Shown here piece by piece: positions 55,223 through 64,000 of a DNA stretch of 64,000 bases; position 1 is the first letter of the stretch, and each line of letters opens with the position of its first letter. Made by a program: the position numbers and the translations under genes. The notes beneath the pieces were generated by a model. The model did not search any database. It was not told the DNA's origin and saw nothing but the letters and a program-made list of their open reading frames with translations. The stretch is from Astragalus membranaceus (lineage: Eukaryota > Streptophyta > Magnoliopsida > Fabales > Fabaceae): positions 67,705,448-67,769,447 of the forward strand of contig CM076854.1 of NCBI GenBank assembly GCA_039519185.1, written 5' to 3'.

Positions 55223-55241
55223 GTCCCCAGTGAAGTCGCCA
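55223..55241 (-). other. Ogre-like primer-binding site
   Basis: Minus strand TGGCGACTTCACTGGGGAC, two bases after the LTR end at 55244. Ogre elements use a similar TGGCGACTC.. site. Confidence 0.75.
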
Positions 55242-55243
55242 GC

Positions 55244-58200
55244 TGTTGCGCCCGAAAAAGTCCCCGAGGGGAAACCTTCCTCGTTCACAACTTTTCTAAA
55301 AAACAATGAAGCCGCCACCAATATTTATTAAGGAAAATATTAGGAAAACCTTTTTTGGAAAGCGATTGGTCTTGCAAAACTAGAGATTAGGGTTCGGGGG
55401 TCGGTTACGCGCGGGGAAGGTATTAGCACCTCACACGTCCTCTCTACTGAGAGGGAACCTTTAATTAAATGTGTGGTTTTTATATGTTGACCTGAAAAAT
55501 ATCTAATTTGCCTCTTTATTTCTTATTGAAAACGAATTAAAGAACTTAATAGATTTTTTATTTTTTGGGAGAGAAAGGGGAAAAAAGGGTTTTGAGAAAG
55601 AAGTGCTTGACGGGACATGGCCCGCTCCTACGTATCTCCCGGTGCGATGGAGAATTCAAAGCTACGTAGTTCTTGTTGAAAATGTTTGTCGGTTGGTGTT
55701 TTTTAATGTAGGGGTTTTAGGACTGTGTGATCTGTGTTGGAGGACCACTGGGGGTCTGAAGGGCCACTGAGGGCTGAAGGAGCGCTGGGGCTCTGAAGGA
55801 CCACAGTTCACTTATCCTAAAACAATGATTAACCCGGCCGTACGACCGACTTAATCCCCTACTTTGAAAATAAGATTTTTGATTTTTGTTTTATGAAAGA
55901 GATGTGTTTGTATTTTTTTATTTTGTTTATTTTTGCGCTTGACAGGGGCGTGGCCCTGCTCCTACGTATCTCCGGGTGGAGAATCAAAGGCGACGTAGTT
56001 CTAGGTTCTTTTGAAAATAATTGTTGAAAACTTATTGTGAAAATGATTTTTATTTGTTATGCTTGACGGGATGTGACCCGCTCCTACGTATCTCCTGGTG
56101 CGATGGAGAATTCAAAGCTACGTAGTTCTTCTTTGTCCTGGAAAAGGTTTTTGTTTTTTTATCTTGTTTAATTTTGAAAATCAAGCTTTCATGATGATCA
56201 ATTGAGCAAGGGCTCCAAGTGATCACCACTAGCACTTCATTGTTAATAATCATGCAAGCAAAGGCTTCGCAAGACCACTAACAAAGTTTTTGATTTAGTG
56301 AAAATCTTTAGGAAAATTAGGCATTCATGATGATCAATTGAGCAAAGGCTCCAAGTGATCACCACTAGCACCTCATTGTTAATAATCATGCAAGCAAAGG
56401 CTTCGCGAGACTATTAACAAAGTTTTTGATTTATGAGAAATTATTTTGTCTTGAAGAGAATTGAATTAAATTAAAAAAACGAAAAAAAAGGGGTGAAATG
56501 GTAAAATAGGGTGTTATTAGCAGCAAGGGGTTGTATAACTAATAGGTGGTGTAAAAAAGAAGCCCAGTTCGCATTTGAGGGCCCAATATGCGAAACTGGG
56601 CTTAAGTGAGGGAGGGGTGTACGCGCTAATAAGGGGGTGCTAATAGCATTCTGATAATAAAATAAAATTAAAATAAATATTTATTGGAGACACTATAAAA
56701 GGGGAAACCCTAAATTAAAAAACCCTAAAACTATTTCAATTCTTCCCCCTTCCTTTAAGCTGCGGCGCCGTCCCACTCCCCAAACCTCTCAACCCTAATT
56801 TCTCTAATCTTCCCTCTCTCTCTCAGCCGTTCCTCGCCCCCTCCCCTCTATCCTTGACCCCGTCTTTCTTCTCCTCTCCCTCAACTCATCTACGCCGCGC
56901 CACTCTCTCTTCCCATCCACGGCGCTGTATCTCCTCCTCTTAGCCTCACTCCGTTTTCCTTTCAACAAGTCGCTGCCTCTCTCTCTTCTCCTCCATTTTT
57001 CCCTCACCGCCACCCCTAGCTCTCTCACTTCTTTTCCCCTCGGGTCCACGACTGCGTTTCGCTCGATCTGGGTCCACCTCGCGACAGGGTGGACGAACTC
57101 GTGGCGGTGATGATGGCGTTCGGTTTCTGTGTCGGTCGTTTGGGTGGTGCGGTGGTGGATCTATGGAGGTGTTTCGGTGGGTGGCCGTTTACAGTGTTTT
57201 GGCGGTGGTGGTCAAGATGACCGTGGTGTGGCTTTGTTGCTGGGCAGTTGTTCGGTGGCGAGGAGAGAGAGGAGGGTGGTGCGAAGAGGGAGTGGTTCGG
57301 TTTGTGGCTGCGCACAGCAAGGCTACGGCGAGACACACGATGGCCACGGAGGGAGGGGAAACAAACACTGGGCTTGTGTTCGGTGGTGGCTGGCCGGAGC
57401 TTCGCCGGAGAAGACGAAGTCTCAGGCGAAAACTTCAAAGGTCCGTTTTTTAATTTTTCTCTTAGTTTCGGTTTTCACTTTTTTTCTGTTTCGTTTTTTG
57501 ATCCTCTTCTTCCCTATGCCTCTATTATTTGTTCATGATTTTGTCTCAGTTACTATCTTTTGAAAAAACAAAAAAACGATTAGTATGTTCTATGCAATGC
57601 TGAACCCGAATCCTATTGTGAAAATAACCATACAAACCCTCTTTTGATTTTGTTTTTTTGTGTTGATATTCTGGTTGAACAGGAAACAAGAAATGATGTT
57701 AATAGCAATGCTGTGGTGGTCGCTATATTTTTTTTTACAGTTCAATATACAAATATGACAGATCTCTATGTATGTTTTTTTTTATTTAAGGATAAAACCA
57801 ACCTATACTCCAGCTTCTGATATGTCTCTTTGTGTGCTTGCCTGGCTGTGATTATAACTGCTACTGTGCTTCCTGCTACCGTTTTTTTGTCCTCCTGACT
57901 GCTGCTCCTTCCCTCTTTTATATTTAGGAATTCAGAACTGTGTTTGGTGAATTAGGGTTTCAATGTGAAACTTTTACCCCTTTTTTTTGTGATTTTCGCA
58001 GTATTATTTCTGCCTCGAATTCCCTGTGTGCTACTGCTGTTTGACTGCTAATTTATACTGCATTTTTAGGTTTGGGCATTGATTGCTTTTGACCGGGCTT
58101 TGAATTATTTTTCAGGTTTTGGAGCGGATCGACCTAGGCCCAGCAGCTGGAAACCTTGAATCTGCTGCTGCTGCCTATTATTATTTGCATTTTCGGATTT

Positions 58201-58749
58201 CTATTTTTTGGTATTTTTAATATTATCATTTTTTGTATTTTTGGACTTTTGGACATCTTGGACACTATTAAATTGTAAATAAACAATAAATAGAATTTTT
58301 TGACATTTTTGATACTATATTGCTAATGAAAATAGACAAAGTAAAAATAATAAAAGAAATTGGGTCAAATACAAAAGTGATATCAGACCCAACTAGACAG
58401 GTGTGTGAGAACGAGGCCCAAATAGAATAAATAAGCCCGCTAACACTAAAAATTAACTAGGAACCACGTTCGTGGGCCCGACTCAAAATGATAAGCCCAA
58501 TAGTGAGAAAAGCGACTTAAATAAGCCCGCTTAGGTTCAACTAGGCCCAAATATCAAGATTAAACTGAAGAATGCGCGAAAAGATCGATCATTCGCACGC
58601 ATGCCTAGCTTAAGTAACGGTATTTCGGCTTAATTGAACGGATAATTGAAATTGGCTTAAATTAAAAAAGGACGCTATTCTAACTACTCAAAATACAAAT
58701 TAAGTAAAACAAGTTACTAGAAGAAGGCGGACAAAATTGGGGTATGACA
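55244..58749 (-). repeat. Ogre-like 5' LTR (3506 bp)
   Basis: Near-identical copy of 45491-48996. Cassettes lie at about 55605, 55936 and 56061, the TATA box at about 55475-55484, the antisense promoter-like block at 56560-56713 and the GC-rich island at about 56738-57452. Confidence 0.88.
56560..56713 (+). promoter_or_regulatory. Antisense promoter-like block, second copy
   Basis: Same hairpin, TATA box (TATAAAA at 56694) and telo-box as in the other LTR. Transcription from this copy would run out of the element into 58750 and beyond. Confidence 0.55.
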
Positions 58750-58754
58750 AAGGG

Positions 58755-58772
58755 TAGAAAGGGGGTGTTACA
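58755..58772 (+). repeat. Last 18 bp of the chromovirus 3' LTR
   Basis: TAGAAAGGGGGTGTTACA, continuing the LTR after the second AAGGG copy and followed by the chromovirus TSD CAAGG (58773-58777). Confidence 0.92.
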
Positions 58773-58777
58773 CAAGG

Positions 58778-59093
58778 AACCGGGTCGACACCCACCGGAG
58801 GTACCACCGGGAATCGCCATCGAGGAGATCCCCCGACCGACGCAGGCATCAAAAGTACATGGACTATGAAGAAGACAACATGGCCTACCAATAGGAGGCC
58901 AATGTTGGCAGCATGAAGGCTGATCTGACTTGTAATGGGCACAGTACCAGCAAATACAGCACCCCCAGGGATGACATTGAAGAAGGGAAGCTCGCCCAAT
59001 ACGTGAATGAAGTAGAGGATCAAACTCGCGACTCCGAATAAGGAGCAGAGCATCAGGACTCGAGCCTAAGGCTAGGCCTAGTTATGAATTTTG
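58778..59093 (+). pseudogene. LARD gag-like continuation, decayed
   Basis: The sequence resumes the DNA that stops at 36125. It encodes short pieces (YMDYEEDNMAYQ, KLAQYVNEVEDQTRDSE) separated by stops. I do not recognise a domain. Confidence 0.35.
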
Positions 59094-59689
59094 TTGTTTG
59101 AGCACAAAAGCAGAATATCAAGAAAGAAAAAAGGTCCAACTCCATAGTCAGGAGTGGAGCGAGACAAGTCTGAGACCCAACATACCATGCAGGGAGGGAC
59201 TTCCTGGAATGTAGGGGGCAACCTCAACATTAACCTAAAGCCAAGATGATGTCCAAGTATGGGAGTCAAGGGTGTCATGGCGCGCTCATCTTCCTAAAGC
59301 AAAGCAGCCAAGATCACGGCACCCACCCGACGGGGATCCAAGGTATGAGACCACAATGTCTTGGGTAGAAAGCGCTAAGAAAGGCGCGGAAGTCAAGAAA
59401 ATGACGAGACCATGAGGTCACAAACACCAGAGATACCCACCTACAAGGGTGATGTCTAGTCTGCATGCCATAACTTCATCTGTGTTTATCCGATTGAGGC
59501 GTGTAAGCATGCGTTGGAAAGCTAAGAAGCAGAGCTACAATTCTGATGTTAAGCTCAAAATCCAATTCATACGTCTCCGCACCCAGGAAGGGAAACAATC
59601 TGACGGCACCATGGCAAGCCAGCACCCAAGGCGCCCAGGAGGGCGCCAAATCCTGTTACGGAAGCAGCCAGCGTGGCACGTAAGAAAAC
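59094..59689 (+). other. LARD non-coding DNA
   Basis: No gene recognised. GGCGCCCAGGAGGGCGCC near 59628-59646 echoes the GGGCGCCTGG repeats at 35870-35950, supporting that both belong to one element. Confidence 0.45.
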
Positions 59690-59793
59690 TAAAGGATGCA
59701 TGAGCATGTGAGTGCATGAGCACGTAAGAAAATAAAAGAGTGCATGAGCACGTAAGAAAATTAAAGAATGCATGAGCATGTGAGTGCATGAGC
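59690..59793 (+). repeat. Tandem ATGAGCACGTAAG array, left part
   Basis: Units GTGCATGAGCACGTAAGAAA and TGCATGAGCATGTGAG. The array continues at 61323 after the solo LTR. Confidence 0.8.
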
Positions 59794-60487
59794 TTGTTGA
59801 CCAAGTGACTTCAAACACAAGAGGAGGGTGAATTGTGAAATTAAAAATAGCACTTAAAAATAAAGTCTTTAAAAGCAAGTTGATCAAATAAAGTAAATTG
59901 CTTAAGAAAATGTTTTGATTTGAATAAGAGCGATAAGGAAATAAGTATAACTTGCAAGGAAAATAAAAGAGATGAAGGGAAAGAAGAAGACACGCAGAGT
60001 TTTATCCTGGTTCGGTCACCTCCTAGCAGTCCCCAAGGAAAACTCCAAGGGATTTTAATCAATCACTAGCTTTTAAAATAGGTTCAGCTAAAAACCTTTA
60101 CAACAAAAGACCGTTTTACAAAAACCCGGGATATCACCTCCCTATGTAAAAGACCTTTAAAAACCTAGAGATATCACCTCTCTATGAAAACACCAAGAGA
60201 TATCACCTCTCTTGAATAACTTGGGATCACACCCAACCAAGAGATATCACCTCTCTTGAATACCATGGGATCACACCCAAAAATAAGAAACACAAAAGAT
60301 TTTGATAACACACTCAATAGTGTGGATAAAACAAATTGAAGCACAAGTTTACAATTCAAACTATATGAAATATAAAGCTCTCAAAATAAAATATTTAGCA
60401 AGTGTAAGAATAGTAAGAGTGATGAGAAGAATAATAGATTTTCAGATGCAAGTGTGAGGTATGTTTTGAGAGTGAAGAGTGAGGCCT

Positions 60488-60497
60488 CTATTTATAG
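60488..60497 (-). promoter_or_regulatory. TATA box of the solo copia LTR
   Basis: Minus strand CTATAAATAG, 46 bp downstream (on that strand) of the AATCGATT array. Confidence 0.65.
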
Positions 60498-60542
60498 ACA
60501 TATAGAAAATATGACCGTTGAAACATTTATGGAAATGTGAGA

Positions 60543-61021
60543 ATCGATTGTTTGCTTGAATGAACTGAAATTGACAATCGATTATATGCTTGAGAATGAG
60601 TAAGATGCAAATCGATTATGTGCTTAAAACAAGGGATGTGCAAATCGATTATATGCTTATTTAAACCATGAGGGAATCGATTAGTTGCTTCCTTAAAAGA
60701 AAGAGGAAATCGATTATGCTTTCTTTAAGGACATGGATGAATCGATTATGTGCTATGTTTAAAATATGAAAGAATCGATTATGTGCCTGTTTAGATGCTA
60801 GGAATCGATTATGTGCATCAAAGGAAAAAGGAAAGAATCGATTGTGAAGCTAAAATAAAAGAGAGAAGGAATCGATTCTTTGCTTGAATCGGGAAGTGTT
60901 GAAATCGATTTCTTGCTTGAATATGGCATGCTAAAATCGATTGTATGCCTTCCTAAAAACATGGATCACTCCCTTATACCATAAGAATCAATTGTATGCA
61001 TGCAACAATCGATTATATGCT
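60543..61021 (-). repeat. AATCGATT array, about 15 units at ~32-bp spacing
   Basis: A core AATCGATTATGTGCTT (variants ATATGCTT, GTTTGCTT, TCTTGCTT) recurs at about 60543, 60578, 60610, 60642, 60674, 60708, 60740, 60772, 60802, 60836, 60870, 60902, 60935, 60984 and 61006. Spacer sequences are unrelated and purine-rich. Confidence 0.85.
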
Positions 61022-61322
61022 TTCCAAAAATCATTTTCATATCATATGTGCTTGTCCTATTCAGTTATGCATGCATGGGATTTGTTTGAAAATATTTTCA
61101 TGCAAAGTTATTTTTATGAAATATGTTGTGAGTGTGTGATTTATTTTATATTTAGAGAGCTTTATTTTCACTTACAAATTGTCCTAATACACACACAACA
61201 GTAGAACCACTCTTGACTTGATCTTGATTATATTTTTCCGCTTTTTGCAGTCTTGACCTTTTTGACCTTCTTTTGTCAATCATCAAAACCAGATTATTCC
61301 TGTCAAGGCATATATTCACACA

Positions 61323-61565
61323 TGAGCATGAAAGGAAATAAAAGAGTGCACGAGCATGTGAGCAAAAAACATAGTGCACGAGCACGTGAGAAAAAAAAAC
61401 ATAGTGCACGAGCTCGTGAGAAAATAAAATAGTGCACAAGCACGTGAGCAAAAAACATAGTGCACAAGCACGTGAGCAAAAAAACATAGTGCACGAGCAC
61501 GTGAGAAAATAAAATAGTGCACGAGCACGTGAGAAAATCAAATGGTGCATGAGCGTGAGAGGAAA
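61323..61565 (+). repeat. Tandem G-box array, right part
   Basis: Units GTGCACGAGCACGTGAGAAA of about 28-30 bp. CACGTG occurs at 61383, 61441, 61469, 61498 and 61526, with CATGTG or CTCGTG variants in other units. Confidence 0.85.
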
Positions 61566-61984
61566 TAAAGTAACGCGTGAAGTGATGGTATCATTCTGCT
61601 CGCCCTCACACTCTCCTCTGCTCGCCCTCACACTCTCCTATGCTCGCCCCCTAGGTGCAATGTAATCGGCCAAGAGGAAAAGAAAATGTGGTGTTGCCCG
61701 CCCATACTCACCATCAATCACCTCGATCAAAGCAAGTCAGCAAAAAATATCAATAGACGAGCAGGATAATTGCTATGATCCTCTGACAAAATTAGCAGAC
61801 CCAACGACGTCACGAGCCGTAAGGGCAACCAAACCTACGAGGGCATTCTAAACGACAACGTCAAGTCAAGACCATCCCCCAGGATAATCTCGACTTGGGG
61901 GCAATGGTGGAACCAGGTCAATATCCACCAGAGGCACCACCGGGGATCGCCATCGAGGAGATCCCCCGATCGAAGCAGATCAAT
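61566..61984 (+). other. LARD non-coding DNA with a direct repeat
   Basis: GCTCGCCCTCACACTCTCCT occurs twice at 61599-61639. From 61911 a ~70-bp stretch (GGAACCAGGTCAATATCCAC, then ATCGCCATCGAGGAGATCCC) repeats the sequence at 58778. GACTTGGGGGCAATGGTGG at about 61890-61908 is purine-rich and could be a PPT. Confidence 0.45.
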
Positions 61985-62590
61985 ATCAAACTTTGCCACG
62001 AGGCGCGAAGCGACTTTAAACGTGTCGCAACCTCTAATGGGCAAGTTAAATTCATACCGAGTTCTGATAAACTGCCCCCGGAGTTAACTTTGCCACGGGG
62101 CACGAAGCGACATATCGCAACCTCTGATGGGCGAGTTAAATTCGGATCGATTCCGATAAACTTCCCCCAGAGTCACCACGAGGTGTTAACTTTGCCACGA
62201 GGTACGAAGCGGCTTCGAAAATGGTCGCAACCTATGATGGGCGAGTTAAATTCGGATCGATTCTGATAAACTACCCCAGAGTCACCACGAGGTGTTAACT
62301 TTGCCACGAGGCACGAAGCGACTTCGAAAATGGTCGCAACCTTTGATGAGCGAGTTAAATTCGTATCGATTCTGATAAACTGCCCCCAGAGTATACATTG
62401 CCACGAGGCGCGAAGCGACTTTAAACGTGTTGCAACCTCTGATGGGCGAGTTAAATTCAGACCGAGTTTTGATAAACTGCCCCCAAAGTTAACTTTGCCA
62501 CGGGGCATGAAGCGACATATCGCAACCTCTGATGGGCAAGTTAGATTCAGACCCCTCTGACAAACTGCCTCCAGAATAAACCTGCCACGA
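61985..62590 (+). repeat. ~100-bp tandem array, six units plus a partial
   Basis: Units begin TTTGCCACGAGGCGCGAAGC and contain CGCAACCTCTGATGGGCGAG, TTAAATTC and GATAAACTGCCCCCAGAG. Starts are near 61993, 62089, 62191, 62300, 62398, 62494 and 62583. Units differ by small indels and an optional CACCACGAGGTG insert. Confidence 0.85.
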
Positions 62591-63022
62591 GGAGGTATGA
62601 GATCATACATACAGATGTGCAAGGCAATGACTTGTGCCTGAGCCCAGGAAGCTGTAGCGACCGAAAAATCCGGGTGAGGATTCCTCGAAGGTCCAAAAAT
62701 GAAGCCGCCACCAAAGTTTAATTATAAGGGCAAATATTGGAAAATCCCTTTTGGATTGGATAAGGGTCCTTGAGACCAGATTTGGGTTCGGGAGTCGGTC
62801 ATGCGTGGGGAAGGTATTAGCACCCCACGACATCCTTCCTAAGGAAGGTTACCTGCTAATTAGTTGTAGGAGCGAAAGTTAATTTTGAAAACATTTATTT
62901 TTACCCTTTTATTGTGAATTAAAAGAAAGAAGAAAAATTTTTATTTGTACTTGAGAAAGAGATCATTTAGGAAAAGACTGAAAAAGGTTTTTTATTAGTG
63001 CAATTGATAGATGTGGGCCCCC

Positions 63023-63071
63023 ATCTGCTCCTACGTATCTCTTGGTAGAGAATCAAATCACACGTAGTTCT
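63023..63071 (-). other. TACGTA double-hairpin cassette
   Basis: GATGTGGGCCCCCATC forms the first stem; GCTCCTACGTATCTC, then TCTCT/AGAGA and CACGTAGTTC form the second. Both stems differ in sequence from other copies but still pair. Confidence 0.75.
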
Positions 63072-63110
63072 TGGGTAGAAAATGTTTGTTGGTTGATGTT
63101 TTTAATATAG

Positions 63111-63492
63111 GGATTTTAGGACTCCTGAGTGATCAGTTCATTTGTCCTAAAATGATGACTAACCTGACTGTACAGTCGGCTTAGTCCCCTATTTTGTAAA
63201 AATGGGTTTTTTGGAGTTTGGAAAATGATTTGAAGTGTGGTAGTTTGATTTTATTTGAATAGGGGTTTTAGGATTCGTGAGCCGTATGGCTCATTCATTC
63301 TAGAACGCTGATTAACCCGTCTGTACAGTCGGCTTAGTCCCCTATTTTGAAAATTGTTTTGTGGAAAGAGATGTGTTTGTATTTATTTTAAATTAGAATT
63401 TTGTCTTAAATAGGGATTTTAGGGCATGATCCGTAACGGTTCATTAGTGACCTAAAAAGCAGACTAATCCGACTGTACAGTCGACTTAGTCC
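63111..63492 (-). other. Three GTAC palindrome modules, ~150-bp spacing
   Basis: GACTGTACAGTC (63166), GTCTGTACAGTC (63319) and GACTGTACAGTC (63471) are each followed by GGCTTAGTCCCCTATTT or a close variant. Each is preceded by a TTTTAGGA-armed hairpin whose inner stem differs: TTTTAGGAC/GTCCTAAAA, GAGCCGTATGGCTC, CCGTAACGG. Confidence 0.8.
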
Positions 63493-63670
63493 CCTATTTA
63501 TATTTTTTGAAAATGAAATATTTATCTATTTATTTTTATATGTTTATGTGAAAGAAATTATTTTTTGGAAAGAAATAAATAGAAAAACGAAAAGGGGCTG
63601 CATCAATAAAACAGGGGTGCAGTTAGAGCAGATGGCTGTATTATTAAAACAGGGAGGTGTGAAAAGCAGA

Positions 63671-63838
63671 AGCCCAGTCCACGTTATTCGGGTTATGGGT
63701 TGGTCACTTACGAAGCTGGGCTCATGCACAGGGGGTTGTATGAAGTACACGCTGGGGGTGTTAATAGTATTGAGTTAAAGGAAAAGACGAAAATGACCCT
63801 AAATGTCCACACTATATAAGGCAACCTAAAAACCCTAA
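63671..63838 (+). promoter_or_regulatory. Antisense promoter-like block, diverged copy
   Basis: AGCCCAG (63671) / CTGGGCT (63716) arms, TATATAAG (63813-63820), then AACCCTAAAC (63831) and a CT-rich leader. Same order as at 46807, although the surrounding sequence has diverged. Confidence 0.55.
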
Positions 63839-64000
63839 ACCTAATTTCTTTCCCTCTCACGCTCCAGCTGCTGCGCCGTTTCAAACCCCATTTTCGAAGC
63901 CTAATTCCTTCACTCCCCCAATCTCTCCTCCACCCTAAACCGACGCCGTACCCAGCAGAAGATGCAGAGAGAGAGAGGGAGGGCTTGCGAAGGTTACGGT

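Larger units (their letters stand above)
45491..58749 (-). mobile_element. Ogre-like non-autonomous LTR retrotransposon (13.26 kb), young
   Basis: LTRs 45491-48996 and 55244-58749 are both 3506 bp. Only two compensating homopolymer-length differences were spotted by eye (near 47088 and 48132). Orientation is set by a PPT (minus strand AAATAAAGAGGGGCAGC) next to TGTCATACCCC at 48996 and a TGGCGACTTCACTGGGGAC primer site next to the other LTR. The TSD is AAGGG. The 6.2-kb interior has no gag, protease, RT or integrase, so movement must have used proteins of another element. Confidence 0.88.
36126..58772 (+). mobile_element. Tekay-type Ty3 chromovirus, near complete, interrupted in its 3' LTR
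   Basis: TSD CAAGG at 36121-36125 and 58773-58777. The order is 5' LTR, Met primer site, gag (one frameshift), a single long pol frame with protease, RT, RNase H, integrase and a C-terminal chromodomain-like region, PPT, then 3' LTR. The Ogre-like element at 45491-58749 is inserted 18 bp from the end of the 3' LTR. Without it the element is about 9.4 kb. By eye the LTRs differ by about a dozen substitutions plus a 17-bp and a 31-bp length change, so the insertion is recent but older than the one inside it. Confidence 0.92.
59794..61322 (-). mobile_element. Solo copia LTR (SIRE-like), ~1.53 kb
   Basis: It sits in a tandem array and is flanked by TGAGC on both sides (59789-59793, 61323-61327). 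Read on the minus strand it starts TGTGTGAATATATGCCTTGA, passes CTGGTTTTGATGATTGACAA and ends AGTCACTTGGTCAACAA, typical of SIRE-type copia LTRs. The minus-strand TATA box is at 60488-60497. No internal domain is present. The left border may be one base off, since a CA end would fall at 59795. Confidence 0.7.
35191..62652 (+). mobile_element. LARD/Tat-like Ty3 element hosting the nested insertions
   Basis: A 5' LTR (about 35191-35574) with TATA box, a TGGCGACC-type primer site, a gag-like leading frame and GC-rich non-coding DNA resume at 58778 after the chromovirus insertion (TSD CAAGG). They continue with repeat arrays to 62652, where another LTR interrupts. No pol was found in the 4.4 kb of its own DNA visible, which suggests a non-autonomous element. 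Its 3' LTR is not in the window, so the right limit is only the limit of what can be attributed. Confidence 0.5.
62653..64000 (-). repeat. Second Ogre-like LTR, partial
   Basis: Read on the minus strand the LTR ends TTTTTCGGTCGCTACA at 62653. The sequence follows the same order as the element at 45491: GAAGCCGCCACC, GGGAAGGTATTAGCACC, a TACGTA cassette (63023-63071), GTAC palindromes and the antisense promoter-like block. It is diverged from the other copies and continues beyond the window. No primer site lies at its left edge, so 62652 is the target flank. Confidence 0.75.

Noticed and set aside
45491..58749. Plus-strand orientation of the Ogre-like element
   Set aside because: The plus-strand reading gives no TGG primer site after the LTR and no purine tract before it; the minus strand gives both, plus a TATA box 230 bp from the LTR end.
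61152..61631. 159-codon Cys/His-rich frame resembling a zinc-rich protein
   Set aside because: Most of it is the G-box tandem repeat translated on the minus strand.
1..64000. tRNA, rRNA, bacterial defence or viral integration loci
   Set aside because: No cloverleaf, rRNA, CRISPR, phage or pararetrovirus signature seen; primer sites resembling tRNA ends belong to retrotransposons.

Overview
The window is plant nuclear DNA, very probably from a legume with a large, repeat-rich genome (Fabeae or a relative). The reasons are stacked Ty3/gypsy and Ty1/copia elements, Ogre-like LTRs that begin TGTCATACCCC on their coding strand, an Athila-type tRNA-Asp primer site, Mutator-like foldback elements, a CACTA end and an L1-type LINE. 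I found no intact host gene, no tRNA or rRNA, and no prokaryotic operon. The only host-derived coding sequences are two gene fragments, a CCCH zinc finger and a DUF4228/PADRE N-terminus, that appear to have been carried by a CACTA element.

Left third (1-16323): a Ty3 LTR fragment (-), an Ogre-like LTR 3' part (+), a CACTA-associated segment with the captured fragments (2900-5491), a 5'-truncated LINE (5492-7640), a Mutator-like foldback element (7826-8932), and a copia element (-, 9689-12975). The second LTR of that copia is broken at its TATA box by an internally deleted Ty3 element (-, 12976-16323).

Middle (16324-34611): a decayed Athila-like element (-) with PPT at 17329 and PBS at 31385. 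It is split by a copia element (+, 17937-23497) and a Ty3 element (-, 27480-30953, TSD AAAGT), which itself contains a 1.04-kb Mutator-like element (TSD TAGATAAAA). To the right lies a broken Ty3 gag (-) and the start of its LTR.

Right half (34612-64000): a LARD/Tat-like element (+, 5' LTR 35191-35574) is split by a Tekay-type chromovirus (+, 36126-58772, TSD CAAGG) with a 1341-codon pol. The 3' LTR of the chromovirus is split 18 bp from its end by a 13.26-kb Ogre-like element without gag-pol (-, 45491-58749, TSD AAGGG), whose two 3506-bp LTRs look almost identical. The LARD then continues with a G-box repeat array interrupted by a solo copia LTR and a ~100-bp tandem array. A second Ogre-like LTR (-) starts at 62653 and runs off the window.

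The most interesting signal is not a gene. The Ogre-like LTRs of three diverged families carry repeated hairpin cassettes whose stems differ in sequence yet keep pairing: a TACGTA double hairpin, a GTAC-centred 12-bp palindrome, and TTTTAGGA/TCCTAAAA arms. At least two of these LTRs also carry an antisense promoter-like block (hairpin, TATA box, telo-box CCCTAA leader, GC-rich pyrimidine-rich exon-like region). All statements come from reading the sequence by eye; no alignment, folding or database search was run.
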